Assembly: GCA_002270565.1 (NCBI GenBank)
Contig: NQMI01000082.1
Coordinates: 164,937 to 211,566, forward strand
Direction of reading: 5' to 3'
Length of the DNA: 46,630 nt
Origin: Stenocarpella maydis
Lineage: Eukaryota; Ascomycota; Sordariomycetes; Diaporthales; Diaporthaceae
The notes below the pieces were generated by a model. It had not been told where the DNA came from. It did no database searches and worked only from the letters and a program-made list of their open reading frames with translations. This document shows positions 1-11,441 of this stretch, piece by piece. The translations under genes were made by a program, and so were the position numbers. Position 1 is the first letter of the stretch. Every line of letters starts with the position of its first letter.

Positions 1-697
1 CCCCCCCCTCCCTCCAAGACTATAAGAAGGGGCCTTCCTGCATTGCTTTTAAGAAATTTCTAGTCCTAGAGAATTAATCTTTTTATACCCTATGAATTTA
101 TATCTGTTAGATATATATGTGTGTACTATAAAACTATTTCTTATACCCTCTTTTTCTGCCTCTCCTTTTTAGTACCCTTTATTCCCCTTATAACTCTCCT
201 ATCGCGTTAGGGGCTCCTCTTCTTATCTTCCACGCTCCTCTTGGGGTGGTTGCTTGATCAGGGCTCTGGCAGAACGTGTGCCTTTTTGTGTGTGTGGAGG
301 TTTTGTCCTCTCGCTCCCTCCTCTTTTGGGCCCGTTTTCAATAGCTAGTGATTTTCTAATGGCTCTATATACTTTAAATCTTAGGATTTCTTAAGAGGAA
401 AGCATGTAGCTAGTAGTAGCTGAATAGGGGCTGCTAGGAGGAGGGAGTGGTGATTCTAGCTATAAAAGACCTTATCTTAAAATAGGTAACTGGTAGCCCT
501 AATGAGGCTTAGGTAATTGCCTATTTAGTTAGATAGGTTTCTTGGGTTCTTAATAGCCTTATCTGATATTTTATAGCTTTAAAATGGCTTTGTGCGCTAT
601 TAAGGCGATTATAAAGTGTAAACCTTAGAACCCTAAAATGTAAGGTGGCCTTTTATGCGCTAGCGCTATTTGTAATGGCCTTAAGGGCTGCCTGCAT
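1..697 (-). pseudogene. RIP-degraded pogo-like (CENP-B HTH) transposase, N-terminal part
   Basis: Reading leftward from an ATG at 697, one frame stays recognisable for about 130 codons as the DNA-binding part of a fungal pogo/Tc1-type transposase. It has a psq-type helix-turn-helix (residues about 5-45, including FRVLRFTLYNRL) followed by a CENP-B-type HTH (including SLGLPVTYFKIRSFIARI and a decayed FLLRNPKI block). Nine stop codons interrupt this stretch, several at positions where the family usually has Trp, with no evident frameshift. That pattern, and the AT-rich composition, suggests repeat-induced point mutation. The catalytic DDE domain is not visible; beyond about position 300 the frame becomes unrecognisable and may be deleted or cut by the window edge. 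The family is assigned from motif memory, not from a search. Confidence 0.65.
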
Positions 698-1301
698 GTT
701 GTCCTCTGTGTATCGCTTTATTAATGATAGAAGGTATTATGTTGCAAGTTTGAAGAGATAAAAAAAAATCTGTTGGAAATATATTGTGAAAGATGTGATG
801 GGGTGGGCTAAACGCGTATGCGGGTGTGGAGTGGTCGGAATCAGGGGGTGGTCGAAATGTGGGCCCCCTGACTTACCCTTTCCCACAGCTTTCAATTTAA
901 ATGAGCAAAGCAGAACCTAGTCTCCAGGCCGATGTAACCGCAAGGATCATGCCTTGAAGGTATTTGTTGTACGTCGGTTTTTGTACAATAAGATGACAGG
1001 TGCTCCTATTAACTATGCAGCCATGTCATCAACTTTTTCAGCTCAGTGGAGAACTCGGTTTAGTGCTGATTCGCCCAATGTAAGATTCTTGGCTGCATAC
1101 CTACCTAAGTAATTGGGAGCGAGGGTAGCAACCAGGCTATGGGGTCCTGAGAATGAGTTATAATTACTGGCTAAAGCTCTCGGCAGCAAGACTTCAGCAG
1201 ACTGATTCTTCTACTCTACCTATCTTGACATTCCGCTATCGTTACTGCTTGAGCAAGTGATCCTGCTTGTCTTTCTGCCTTTGTGACTTTGTTTTTTGGT
1301 G
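698..1301. other. Intergenic: transposon flank and upstream region of the NLR-like gene
   Basis: No credible coding frame is seen. The left part is AT-rich and continuous with the decayed transposase. The right part, roughly 880-1301, is more balanced and should contain the promoter and 5' UTR of the NLR-like gene. I see no clear TATA box. A pyrimidine-rich stretch lies just before the start codon. Confidence 0.5.
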
Positions 1302-4300
1302 ATGGCTCTGACAGAGAAACAAACCGATCTCGCTCGTCTTTGGGACGAAGCCTTGGACCAGTATAATGGCATTGCGAAGGTTGATATACGAGCGATGTTG
1401 TCCAACAAGAAAAGCACGTCTTCTATTGTAATGGAACAGCAGCATCAGTTGGAATCATTTGGTTCCTATCGGCATGACAGGAAGAAACTCGATAAGCTGC
1501 GCAGCTTCATTTCCTCAAACGCCGATATCATTCAAGTAGCTGCAGTCCAGATCGCGGGCGCCGCCAGTGCTGCCTTTCCGCCCAGCTCAGCCATTCTCAC
1601 CGCCTTCACCTGCGTCATGACAGCTTCGAAACATGTCAGCGAGGACTACGACATGATTGAAGGCTTTTTTGATGTCATGCACTCATTCATCTCGCGACTG
1701 TCATTACTCGAGAACAAGATTCCGCCACAAACCGCATTTCAGAAGCATCTCATAAATGTTTTCTCATCACTGCTCATTCTCACTGGCCTTGCAAGATCCT
1801 ACTGCCTGAAGGGCAGATTCACAAAGTGGGCAAAAGCCCTCATTGAGGGGAAGGACCCAGAGCTTCAAGGGGCGTATAATGCACTGCACGAGAACCTCCG
1901 GAGGCTAGAATCAGCAGTCATGCTACAAACCCTAAGGACGACTATCGAGATCAAGGAAGAAGCCATGTCAGCCAGCCAAGGAATCAAGACACTCCAGGCA
2001 CAGTCAAAGGAACTCCAGCTCTCTCTCAACATCAACACCGCATATACGGAGAAAACACTATCCATCTCCACTGAAACCAACTCAGACGTCAAGCATCTTG
2101 TGCAGCTAGGCCGCAGTACTGAAGAAGGGAACCAGGAGCTGTTACTCCGCTCAGAGTCCATTGCCAAGACCCTGGAAGCGATGAAGAAGATGCAGTCCAA
2201 GGAGAGGGAAACCAAGGAGAGGCAAACCAAAGAGAAAAGCCTTAGGTCCGGCGCCGTCAAACCGGCCAACTTCGAGCGGCTGAAGAAGGAGCTTGGCTGT
2301 TCGGCCGAGTCACGAATGCTGGAAAGGCAGCACGATTTGGAGGTCTCCACAGTTGACGGTATCTTCGACTGGATCGAGAACGACGAGTCTTTTGCGGACT
2401 TTGCCGATGGTGATTCCTCCTTTTTACAGGTAGTAGGAACATCCGGAATGGGAAAGTCTACTCTCGCATTCAAAATGTTCCGCCTGCTAAAAGATAGATA
2501 TCTCCATGAGCCCACCACTTGTGTGGCTGCCTTTTACCTCGACGAGGAACACGATGAGATGAAGTCTCCTGCTAATATGATCCGATGGTGCGCCATCAAG
2601 GCCGCCGAGAAGGATTCCAGTTACTGTGAGAAGGCATTGGTGGAGCTTCGGCAAAACGGCTACTCCTTGGACGGCGACGCGTTCTGGGAGAAGCTCATCA
2701 AAACCAAGTACGGCAAAGGCTCAAATAGGAGGCTCGTCCTTGTCTTGGACGGCATCGACGAAAGTGATGATGAGGATTTCATGAAACTCCTTCAATACTT
2801 CAACGAGGTCAAAACGCAGTATCTCAATGTCCAAATTGTCATCACCAGCGACACAAGCAGAGACTCGGAAATGGCTACTCTCGAGGCTAAACGCATCGAC
2901 TTGGTCAAGAGCAAGGTTGTGAAGGATATGCAGAGACTGGTTTGGCACCGAACTAGAACTCAACCAAGGCTACAGAAGCTGCGCGTTGGATTGCGCAAGC
3001 TCATCATCCGTAAAGTCACAAAGCAGGCCGACTGTAAGTACATCTTGTCTCGAGCACACTCTGATCTGCAGGTGACTGAGTGTTTCAGCGTTCCTATATG
3101 TCGAACATACAATGAGGAGACTGAACTCACTGGGTCGCGAAGGCCTCATTCTCAAGGAGCTGGAGAATCTTCCGAACGATATCAAATCCCTCTATGAGAC
3201 TATCCTCGCAGACTGCATCAGAAATCGAAACTCAGATGAGCGCGAACTACTGAGAAGCCTGTTCGCATGGCTTGCATACGCAAAGTCCAGGCTGACAGTT
3301 GGGGAAGCAAACATACTGATCGACATAATCCAGACGGAGATGTCCATTAGCATCGAGGAAGAGCTCGATGGTCGGCTTTCGAGGCTTCTCCGCGTGTCAG
3401 GCAATGGGGACAATGATGTGGGGGACACCGACTCGAGCGAGAACGAGCTGGAGCAAGTACTTGACGAGGACACTGAAAGCGCTACTCAGCGTGCCAACGA
3501 TGCGGAAAACCTACTTGGATTCCAAGAACGATCACTAAGGGCCTATTTTCGGCGACCAAGTAATGAACCAGACGGTCTTAGGTCAACCTCCACGCAAGCC
3601 CATGTGACGATATTTAGCATGGTTTCTGCAATACTGTCAAAGCTGAACAAGAACGACTCCACCTCGGCGCAGAGTCTGACAGAGTATGCGGCCAGGTGGG
3701 CCTTCACCCACCTGCTGGAGATTAATCTTGATCAAGTCAACGACCGACAGGCTGCCCTGGTACTGGAGAGCCTTTGCAATATCCTCAGCAACAAGAACGA
3801 CGCGTTGAAACCGATAGAGTATGAGACAGAGGGCAAGTCTACAATATTCACGCTTCATACCGAGTTGGAAGACGTTCTAAAGGCTTTGTCGAACTGGTCA
3901 AAACGTGCACTCATTTTGTCGTCCACCAGCATCTCGTACGAAGCTATCAATTTCTACCGCCCGCTTGTGCAAGAACCTTATCGTGTCTTCGTTCCACTCT
4001 CTCGCGCCCACATCCAAAACTGGTTTGCCGCAGGCTCGATCTTCAAAGCCTACGCCGCATTTGGCTGTGCGCACTTCTCACTTGAACAGGGCCAGAAGCT
4101 GCCAGAGTTGCGACAAAACCACGCCCTGCTCGACTACTACCAGGAATATTCCAGGAGTGGCACAATCACCCAGAAGTCTTTTGAGGTTATCAGCAATGTG
4201 TTCTGGGATGTTGCAAAAACTTCTTCAGCGTACAGGGGCATCGGGATGGCCATGAAAAATCTAGATTTGTATGAGGCTGCAATCGCCCAGTTCGACCTTG

Positions 4301-6042
4301 GGCTCTGCGACGGGTCAATTGATAACATTGTGAGATATGGCCTCCTTGCGAGTAAGGGTTCGGCCTTCCTTGAACTGGGCAGCGATGCTGAGCCAGGGGA
4401 TAGGAGGGAGCAGCTTTTGGGCAAGGCTTTAGAGTCGCTTAACTTGGCTCTGGAAGCATACGAAGGGCTGAGTGAAGCAGAAAGGGAGAACAGTTCTCAC
4501 AAGTTATCTGCCGCGTTCAATTATGAGGACCGGGCCAAGGCATTTGCACTCACTGGAAAGTTTGATGCCGCCTTGCAAGATGTCAAGGGCGCCCTGGAAA
4601 TCAACCCAGGTTATTTGATCCAAGATATAATTCCGGTTCTGGTCTCCGCTTGCGCCACCGCACATAAGTCGGCCATGATCATGAAGATCCTGCAGGCCCT
4701 GCCGCCTGTGACTCTTGGCAGGTATTTCCTAGGCAGCGATCCGGAAAACGTCACACTTGCGCAGGAAGCAGCGAAACGATCAGGGGACGGCGCAGCCTTG
4801 GTCGAGCTTTACGACTCGGCGGCCAAGTTCTGGGGTACCTTCCAGCCGTCGTCGATATTTGACTATCATATCGCCCATCTCCAACTCGAAGCAGCCAAGT
4901 TTTCGCGCTCGGCACTAGGCGAGGAGGGCAGGGCTAAAGTCTACCTACAGAAGCTGATCAACGACCCCAAGTCCGACACATTATGGATACAGATATCTTG
5001 TGACCTCCTTTGCGAGCAGAACTTTGAGGACTTCCGGCGGTCAAACAACCCCCTTGTCAAGAAGGCAGCTCTGGAGGACACCAAAAGGCTGCTCGGAAAG
5101 CTCTCCGAGGTGCTAGGGGAAGACTTCAAGGCGGCCGAGTCGAGCATCTCTCTAATCATGGCCTCAATGCTCCGCAAGCTGGGCCCCGCGCTGGAGTGGC
5201 ACGACGTGTTACAGGCGGCATTCGCGAGCTGCGTGGAAAACCTGAGCGACGAGGTCGGGTGGAACGACTCGTATAGTTTCCGGCGCCTGACGCGCGTGCT
5301 GATGTCGGTCGAGGGTATGGAGACGCAGGCCCAAGTCGCCCTGACGGCACAGCTGTATGTCATTGATGCCGAGGTGCGCAAGAATGACCTCGCAAAGCAG
5401 GCCCTGCTAGGACAAGGCGCATCCATACCACCTGAGTCACGCGATGGTTCCGGGCGGGCGGATGGCGGCGGTGAGAACGTTTTTGCCGGTTTAGAGAACA
5501 GTGCTGCTCCCAGCACGGGTGACGGCGATAAGTCGAGTACGACCACCGTGGACGGCGTACCTAACGACCCACCACTGCCAGCAACGGCATCTTCGGCCGA
5601 GGCGAAACTAACAACCGCAGCGGCGTCGCTGGATCTTGCCTCTGTAACACAACCTGATGGCACCGACAGCCGTGACGAGATCAGCGAGGGCCTTTTGGGA
5701 AGCGATGGATTCTACTGCGACTACTGCGGCAAGGATTTTGTAGACTGGGCGCATGGCGGGGCGTATCTGTGCCTTTGTTGCACCGACTGCGACATCTGCG
5801 AGGCGTGCTTCGACAAACGTGCCGCGCAGTTTAAAGGCGAGTTAGAGCCCGACTGGCGCGTCATCTGTCCCCAAGGACACAGGCATGTGCGGGCGCCGGT
5901 AGAGGGATGGAGAGGAGTTAAAGATGGGAGGCTGCGAATCGGTGGGGAAGAAATACCTTTCAAGGACTGGCTGAGGGCCCTTGAAGATCAGTGGAAAGCA
6001 TGCTGGGGTCGTTACTGGACGGACGGAGATGACCTTGTGTAG
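1302..6042 (+). CDS. NLR-like STAND protein: Goodbye - NACHT - TPR-like repeats - ZZ zinc finger
   Basis: Two exons (1302-3033, 3089-6042) give 1561 aa. The 55-nt phase-1 intron 3034-3088 restores the conserved block KQADSFLYVEH, which supports the splice. Residues about 1-190 match the fungal STAND N-terminal Goodbye domain (start LARLWDEALDQYN, then FPPSSAILTAF and VSEDYD). A charged, probably coiled-coil linker follows. The NACHT NTPase has its P-loop GTSGMGKS at 379-386 and Walker B LVLVLDGIDE at 478-487, ending in the winged-helix-like block around LGREGLILKELENLP. The central and C-terminal part is helical with TPR-like repeats. A low-complexity linker precedes a ZZ-type finger from about 1449 (CDYC...CTDCDICEAC...HRH). 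Proteins of this design are thought to act in non-self recognition or programmed cell death in fungi; a specific role here is inference. The start is the first ATG of the frame; a TTG and a GTG just upstream are not used. Confidence 0.9.
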
Positions 6043-7577
6043 CCTACAATAGTCGCTTTAAAATTGCTCTATTTACTCGCCATGGCCAAACTTCTCAGAT
6101 ATACTCAGGAGATGTGCGCCGTATAAAGGTCAGACGTAACAATATCACTGTATCGGGACCTATGTTTCGGCGCGGCCAAAAGAATATAGCTTGAGACGGT
6201 GTACCCTATGCCTTGTGCCACCGTCCGGTTCTCCTATACAAACAGGTATCTAATTAGATGTATAGATTGCCATTGCGGTTCGGATATTGTAAAAACCTAC
6301 GTCTTCGCATAAGTTACCGTACTATCACATTATGTAGATCCCGTGGCCGCGTAACGGATACCTGAGTAAAGCGCGTTCTAGTTCAACCATGGACAATTTC
6401 CCGAACCAAAGTCGATTATGACTAGGTTTCCGTTAGAGTTCCGATAATAGGTCTGGTTAAAACTCAAAACCTGAAGTTTAAAAACAATCAGGTGTGGTCT
6501 TGGCGAAGACAAGATCTTGCCCACCCGCGTGGTACTGCCAAAAAGCGGTCATTTATGTCACACGCAGCCCAGTCTTACTAGTCTGGCAAATTGATAAACA
6601 TGTTGTAGCACGACACCGGGCCTAATGCCGCTTGGGTTGTTAAACTGTTGGTCATGCTGAGGCGTGTGGTCACGCTCATTTCGAGTGGAAGGTTCCGTCC
6701 ATGTTCAAGAGACACATCCTCTCATCAGGCCCATTTGAGCCGCCTCCATCGGATTTAGGTCCCCTTGTCAACGCTCCACTGCTCCACTGCTTTGAATCGC
6801 TGACAAGATGGCCAAAACTCTGAGTCCTCTGAGCCAACAACAGGCGGGCACACGGATAGTTGACACCACGCGAGGGTAGCGGGAATCATAAGCTGTCCGT
6901 GGAGGTATTTCTTCACCATTGTCGGAGCTTCAGTATACGCATCGATGGGGTCCAGGGTGCTTCCGGTAAAGTGGGATGTCCCCGGGCCGGGCGAGATGGA
7001 ACGCATCCTAAATCCGGGGGGGGGGGGCGCAGGGGCTAAGAGTTTGGCGATCGGCGACGATCTTTACTTGTTCCCCACAGCAACAGATAGGGACCTCTGG
7101 AGCCAAGACTCCGTGGAGAAGGTGCTTTGCTGTTCTACCCCTCTCGCACATGGTGCCTGTGTCCACTGGTACTGCCATTCTGGACGGTGTGTGAAGCGCC
7201 TATGTGGCGCAAACCAAGCCACTCTGTTCCAAGATCTGCGTGCTTGACCCTGCACGAGCGGTTGGTGTTCGGGCGCAGGGAACAGAGCGCAGACAGTGGT
7301 CCACACCATAGCAGCACTCATCCCGGCTAGAGACTGTCTGTATAAGCTAATTATAATCATTTGGTAATGCACCTACGTCTCCTCTTAGTGCCCAACGTGG
7401 CACGGCACGCGCCAGATAAATAGACCACGTCGACGTCTGCGCTGTGCACCTCGCAGAAGCTACCAACGGCTTCTTATCCTGACGATGGGAACTGGGGTTG
7501 TCAAACAGTCACTCCCATACAGATAGAAAGGAACCGCCACCAGCTTACGCCAAGGGCAGCTAGGCCAAGCCGCCACC
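6043..7577. other. Intergenic between NLR-like gene and monooxygenase
   Basis: About 1.5 kb with only short, overlapping, unconvincing frames on both strands. It includes a run of 12 G at 7016-7027. The right end should hold the monooxygenase promoter. No transposon ends or RNA genes are recognised. Confidence 0.5.
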
Positions 7578-9440
7578 ATGGCCGACGGAGACATCGTCAG
7601 GACCGACCTCCTCATCGTCGGCGCGGGCCCCGCGGGCGCGGCGCTGGCGTGCTTCCTGGGGTCGCACGGCCTGAAGGGCATCATGATCGCCGCGGCGCCG
7701 GGCACCGCCGACACGCCGCGGGCGCACATCACCAACATGGCCGGGCTGGAGTGCCTGCGGGACATTGGGCTGGAGGAGGCGTGCGTCGATGCCAGCACCA
7801 AGGGCGACTGCATGGAGCACACGCGGTGGTGCCGCAGCATGGCGGGCGAGGAGTTCGCGCGCATCCACAGCTGGGGCAACGACCCGGCGCGCAGGGGCGA
7901 CTACCACGCCGCGTCGCCCTGCGCGCACGTGGACCTCCCGCAGACGGAGCTCGAGCCCATCCTCACGCGGCGGGCGCTGCACGAGGGCTGGACGCTGCGG
8001 TTCAACACGCGGCTGGTGGCGCTGTCGCGGCCCGCGAGGGACCAGATCGTCTCCGAGGTGCGCGACGAGGTCCTGGGCAGGACGTACAGGATCCAGTCGC
8101 GCTTCCTGTTCGGGTGCGACGGCGCGCGCAGCCAGGTGGTGCGCGAGCTGGGCATCCCGCTCATCAGGAAGCCCGGCCAGGGCCTGGCGCTCAACATCTT
8201 TGCCGACGCCGACCTGTCGCACCTGATCCCGAACCGCTCGGGGAACCTGCACTGGGTGTTCCAGCCCGAGGACGACTGGCCGCCCTGGGCGTGGACGGTG
8301 CTCGCGAGGATGGTCCGCCCCTGGAAGGAGTGGATGTTCATCAGCATGGGCATGCCCGGGGCCGATGTCTCGGTCGAGCAGTTCAGCCCTACCGAGGAGG
8401 AGTGTCTGGCGCGGGTGAGGCAGATCATAGGGGACGACTCGGTCAAGGTCCGCATCAAGGACGTCAGCAAGTGGTGGATCAACGAGATCGTGGCCGAGTA
8501 CTACTCGGACGGCAACGTGTAAGTGCAGCCAATGGTTGTTCCCCCGGGAAATATCCCGAGACACTCAGATGCTAACGCACCTCGCCTCTGCAGCTTCTGC
8601 TTCGGCGACGCCACGCACCGGCACCCGCCATTCAACGGCCTCGGCTCCAACACCTGCATCCAGGACGCCTTCAACCTGGCCTGGAAGATCTCGTACGTCC
8701 TGTCAGGCAAGGCCGGCCCGGCGCTCCTCGACTCCTTCAGCGTGGAGCGGCAGCCCGTGGGCCAGGACGTTATCACGCGCGCGAACCAGGGCCTCCGCGA
8801 CCACGCTGGCTGGATCCACGCCATGGGCATGGACAACCCGGACAAGGCGGAGCGCGCGCGCATCATGGCCGAGCTTGAGGATCCGGGGCCCGCCGGCCGC
8901 AGGCGCCGGCAGGACTTCCAGCGCGGCATCGAGAACACGTCGAGCGAGTTCCACGGCGTCGGCATCGAGATGAACCAAAAGTACTTCTCGGGCGCGGTGT
9001 ACCACGACGACGAGGGCGAGGGCTCGGCGCCGCCCCCGCCCAGCGACCCCGTCAGGGACCTGCAGATCTCGACGTACCCGGGCAGGAGGTTGCCGCACGC
9101 CTGGCTCAACGAGCGCACGCCTGTCAAGAAGTTCTCCACCATCGATCTCGCGGGCCATGGGCGCTTCTGCCTGCTGACCGGGCCGGGCGGGCAGGCGTGG
9201 AAGGCGGCGGCTGAGAAGGTCACCAAGGCCCTCGGGGTCGACATCAGGGCGTACTCGATTGGCTGGAAGCAGGACTACGAGGATGTCTACTTTGACTGGG
9301 CGAGGCGGAGGCAGGTCGAAGAGGACGGCTGTGTGCTGGTGCGCCCAGACCGCTTCGTTGCCTGGAGGTCCCAGGAGATGACCCCCGATGCCGCAGCGAA
9401 GCTGGAGAAGGTGATGCGCAAGATCTTGTCCCTGGAGTGA
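7578..9440 (+). CDS. FAD-dependent aromatic (phenol 2-monooxygenase/2,4-dichlorophenol 6-monooxygenase-like) hydroxylase
   Basis: Two exons (7578-8518, 8594-9440) encode 595 aa, the usual length for this family. The 75-nt phase-2 intron has gtaagt, a perfect gctaac branch site at 8571-8576 and a cag end. Class A flavoprotein monooxygenase signatures are all present: the dinucleotide fold VGAGPAGA (14-21), the DG motif around FGCDGARS (178-185), and the GD motif GDATHRHPPFNGLGSNT from residue 318. The C-terminal third resembles the thioredoxin-like domain of phenol hydroxylases. The expected reaction is NAD(P)H- and O2-dependent ring hydroxylation of a phenolic substrate; the substrate cannot be read from sequence. 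There is no signal peptide, so it is probably cytosolic. The ATG sits in a near-ideal context (gccgccaccATGg). Third positions are almost all G or C, clearly more biased than in the NLR-like gene. It converges on the next gene with a 94-bp gap. Confidence 0.9.
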
Positions 9441-9534
9441 GTTCTACATTACAGATAGACTGTCACGTATACGTTGATAGATGGTTGCTACCCAGCGGGA
9501 TGTCATTTGATCGGATCAATTTATTTCTGTGCCC

Positions 9535-11160
9535 TCATGGCGATCGTTGCCAGAGGTCCCTCCAGAACTCTTTGAAGCCGTAATGTGGTGCTCTGGAGTC
9601 ACGGACTTTGCTGGTCCTGCCCTCCATTACAAAGCGATCCAGCAAGCTACCATCTCGACTCCCAAGCTGGCCTTGAGCCGGTCTCGGTGGCCGTCGGGCG
9701 CGCTCCTTGATCTCATTGGCGACGAGAGGTGCAACATCAGCAAAACAGGCCTTGAGCTCCCGTTCCAGGGAGAAATACGGCTTCTTTGCCAGCTCAGGGG
9801 CCATCAGGTTGTACGCCCGCGTCAGCGTATTCATGTTGTCGATGGCTAACTCCATATATGACCGCTCGGTCGCCTCCCAGTCTGGATCCCGAAAAGGCCT
9901 GGTTAGTGTGACCTCTGGCTCGGACGTCGTCGCTGGAGATGGGGCAAGGACCTCAGATGGTGAAACTGGCAGTGCCTGTTGCCGCATGGCCACCATCACG
10001 ACGTCGTCGGTCGTGTTCGTCGGCACAGCCACCTGGTCAGAGTCCCTTCGCCGCGGGTTGTGCACCTCCTCCGCCCTAGCGTATTCTTCCGCGGTGCGCA
10101 TCTGCTCCTCCAGAGAGCCCCCGCGGCTTGCAATCATCCTGGCAGCGTGTCGTTTCCAGTCACTCCGTAGCCGGGCCCTGAAATTGGTCGCGGCCTTGAC
10201 CAGTTCCTGCTGTTTTTCTATCCATGGGGGCACCATCTCCTGCTTTTTGATCATCTTGTTCATGATGTACTCGGTCGTGTCTATAAACGGATTGTCGGCT
10301 CTCGAGTCTCGCTCGACGCCTTTCCCCCGTGGGATGTGCTTGAATTGCCCACGTGCCATTGCATCCTCGATCCTCTCGTTCGCAAGAGCCGCGAGCCCCG
10401 AGATGGTATTCGGCAGGGCCCTCGCCGCTGGGGTGAAGCGGTCGCGTAGCTCCTTTTTCATTGCGTCCCTCTCTTTATCACTTAGGCCCTTTCCCTTGTC
10501 TTTTGCGGCCATTCCAGCGTACACAGAAGCCGCCTCCTTCGCATTGGCCACTTTCCTACCAGCACTGACCACGGGCATCTTTTTCAGGCGCATGTCCACT
10601 GGTATGCTCGACGGCGAAGGGATGCTCGGTTTGCCCCGCAGCCCTGGTTTCAGAGGCTTGTGCGCGTCGTTGAGCATCCGCAAGACTGCGTCGGACTCGG
10701 ACTCGGTACCCGTCCATGGCTGCGCGGTCGCGACGTCTCGGGTCCCCGGGCCTGCTGCTTCTGGTATGTTACTTGTGAGACCGGCCTCTCGAAGTGAGGC
10801 GGAGTGCTCTTCCCGGAACTTGGCATCGGCGACTTTGTCTAGCAGGCGTTGCTTGAGTTCCTCGTTGAACCCGGCGTCTTCGATGGCGCGTCGTCCGGCT
10901 CGTCCGCCTGTGAACAGGGCTTCCTCTGTCGCCTCTTCCAGCCGGCGGGCCATATGCCCTGGTTCTGGTTTGGCTGCATTTGAGTCGGACTTAGTGTCAT
11001 TTGAAACCAATGGGGAAGTGGAGTCAGACTTGGGCGGAATGGTCCCGTCGGAGTATGTGCGCGAAGAAGAGTTTATGATGCTTGGAGGTACTGGACGACG
11101 GGCAGGCCGCTGACGAAGACCTTTCAAGTAGCTCCCAGGCATGCGACAAGAAAGAGCCAT
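9535..11160 (-). CDS. DNAJC28-type DUF1992 protein, probably mitochondrial
   Basis: A single uninterrupted exon gives 541 aa. Residues about 250-330 match the DUF1992/DnaJ homologue subfamily C member 28 conserved domain: NERIEDAMARGQFKHIPRGK, then NPFIDTTEYIMNKMIKKQEMVPPWIE. The N-terminus is rich in Arg, Ser and hydroxylated residues and lacks acids for about 37 residues, as in mitochondrial presequences. No J domain with an HPD motif is visible, which is usual for fungal members. The rest is low-complexity or helical, with a charged segment after the domain. Function is poorly understood in the family, and no precise role can be claimed. It lies tail-to-tail with the monooxygenase. Before the neighbouring inversion it would have been divergent from the zinc-cluster gene. 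Confidence 0.85.
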   Translation of the reverse strand: MALSCRMPGSYLKGLRQRPARRPVPPSIINSSSRTYSDGTIPPKSDSTSPLVSNDTKSDSNAAKPEPGHMARRLEEATEEALFTGGRAGRRAIEDAGFNEELKQRLLDKVADAKFREEHSASLREAGLTSNIPEAAGPGTRDVATAQPWTGTESESDAVLRMLNDAHKPLKPGLRGKPSIPSPSSIPVDMRLKKMPVVSAGRKVANAKEAASVYAGMAAKDKGKGLSDKERDAMKKELRDRFTPAARALPNTISGLAALANERIEDAMARGQFKHIPRGKGVERDSRADNPFIDTTEYIMNKMIKKQEMVPPWIEKQQELVKAATNFRARLRSDWKRHAARMIASRGGSLEEQMRTAEEYARAEEVHNPRRRDSDQVAVPTNTTDDVVMVAMRQQALPVSPSEVLAPSPATTSEPEVTLTRPFRDPDWEATERSYMELAIDNMNTLTRAYNLMAPELAKKPYFSLERELKACFADVAPLVANEIKERARRPPRPAQGQLGSRDGSLLDRFVMEGRTSKVRDSRAPHYGFKEFWRDLWQRSP

Positions 11161-11441
11161 TCTTTCAGGTGGGTAGGGGAGGCCTCATACGAGCGAGGCA
11201 TAGGAGCGATGTGTGCTCCTGAGAAGCCCAGCATCGCCTTGGGGACGGTCGGCGTCGATGACGATTCGAAGCTCGCGTTGCCACCCGCTGGACGTGAACC
11301 CCGGAGATAAGATAAGAAGTACCGACACAGCCCATCAACCCTTACCCTACAACATCTGCCCTCTGGTGAGGATTATAGGGAAGCATGACCACAAGCTGCT
11401 TATTCTTTTCTAGGTTTCATAAAGCAGGTTTTTTTATTTTA

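Noticed and set aside
7560..8564. 334-codon reverse-strand frame opposite the monooxygenase
   Set aside because: It is a by-product of extreme third-position GC bias in the plus-strand gene. It has Arg/His/Ala-rich random composition and no motif.
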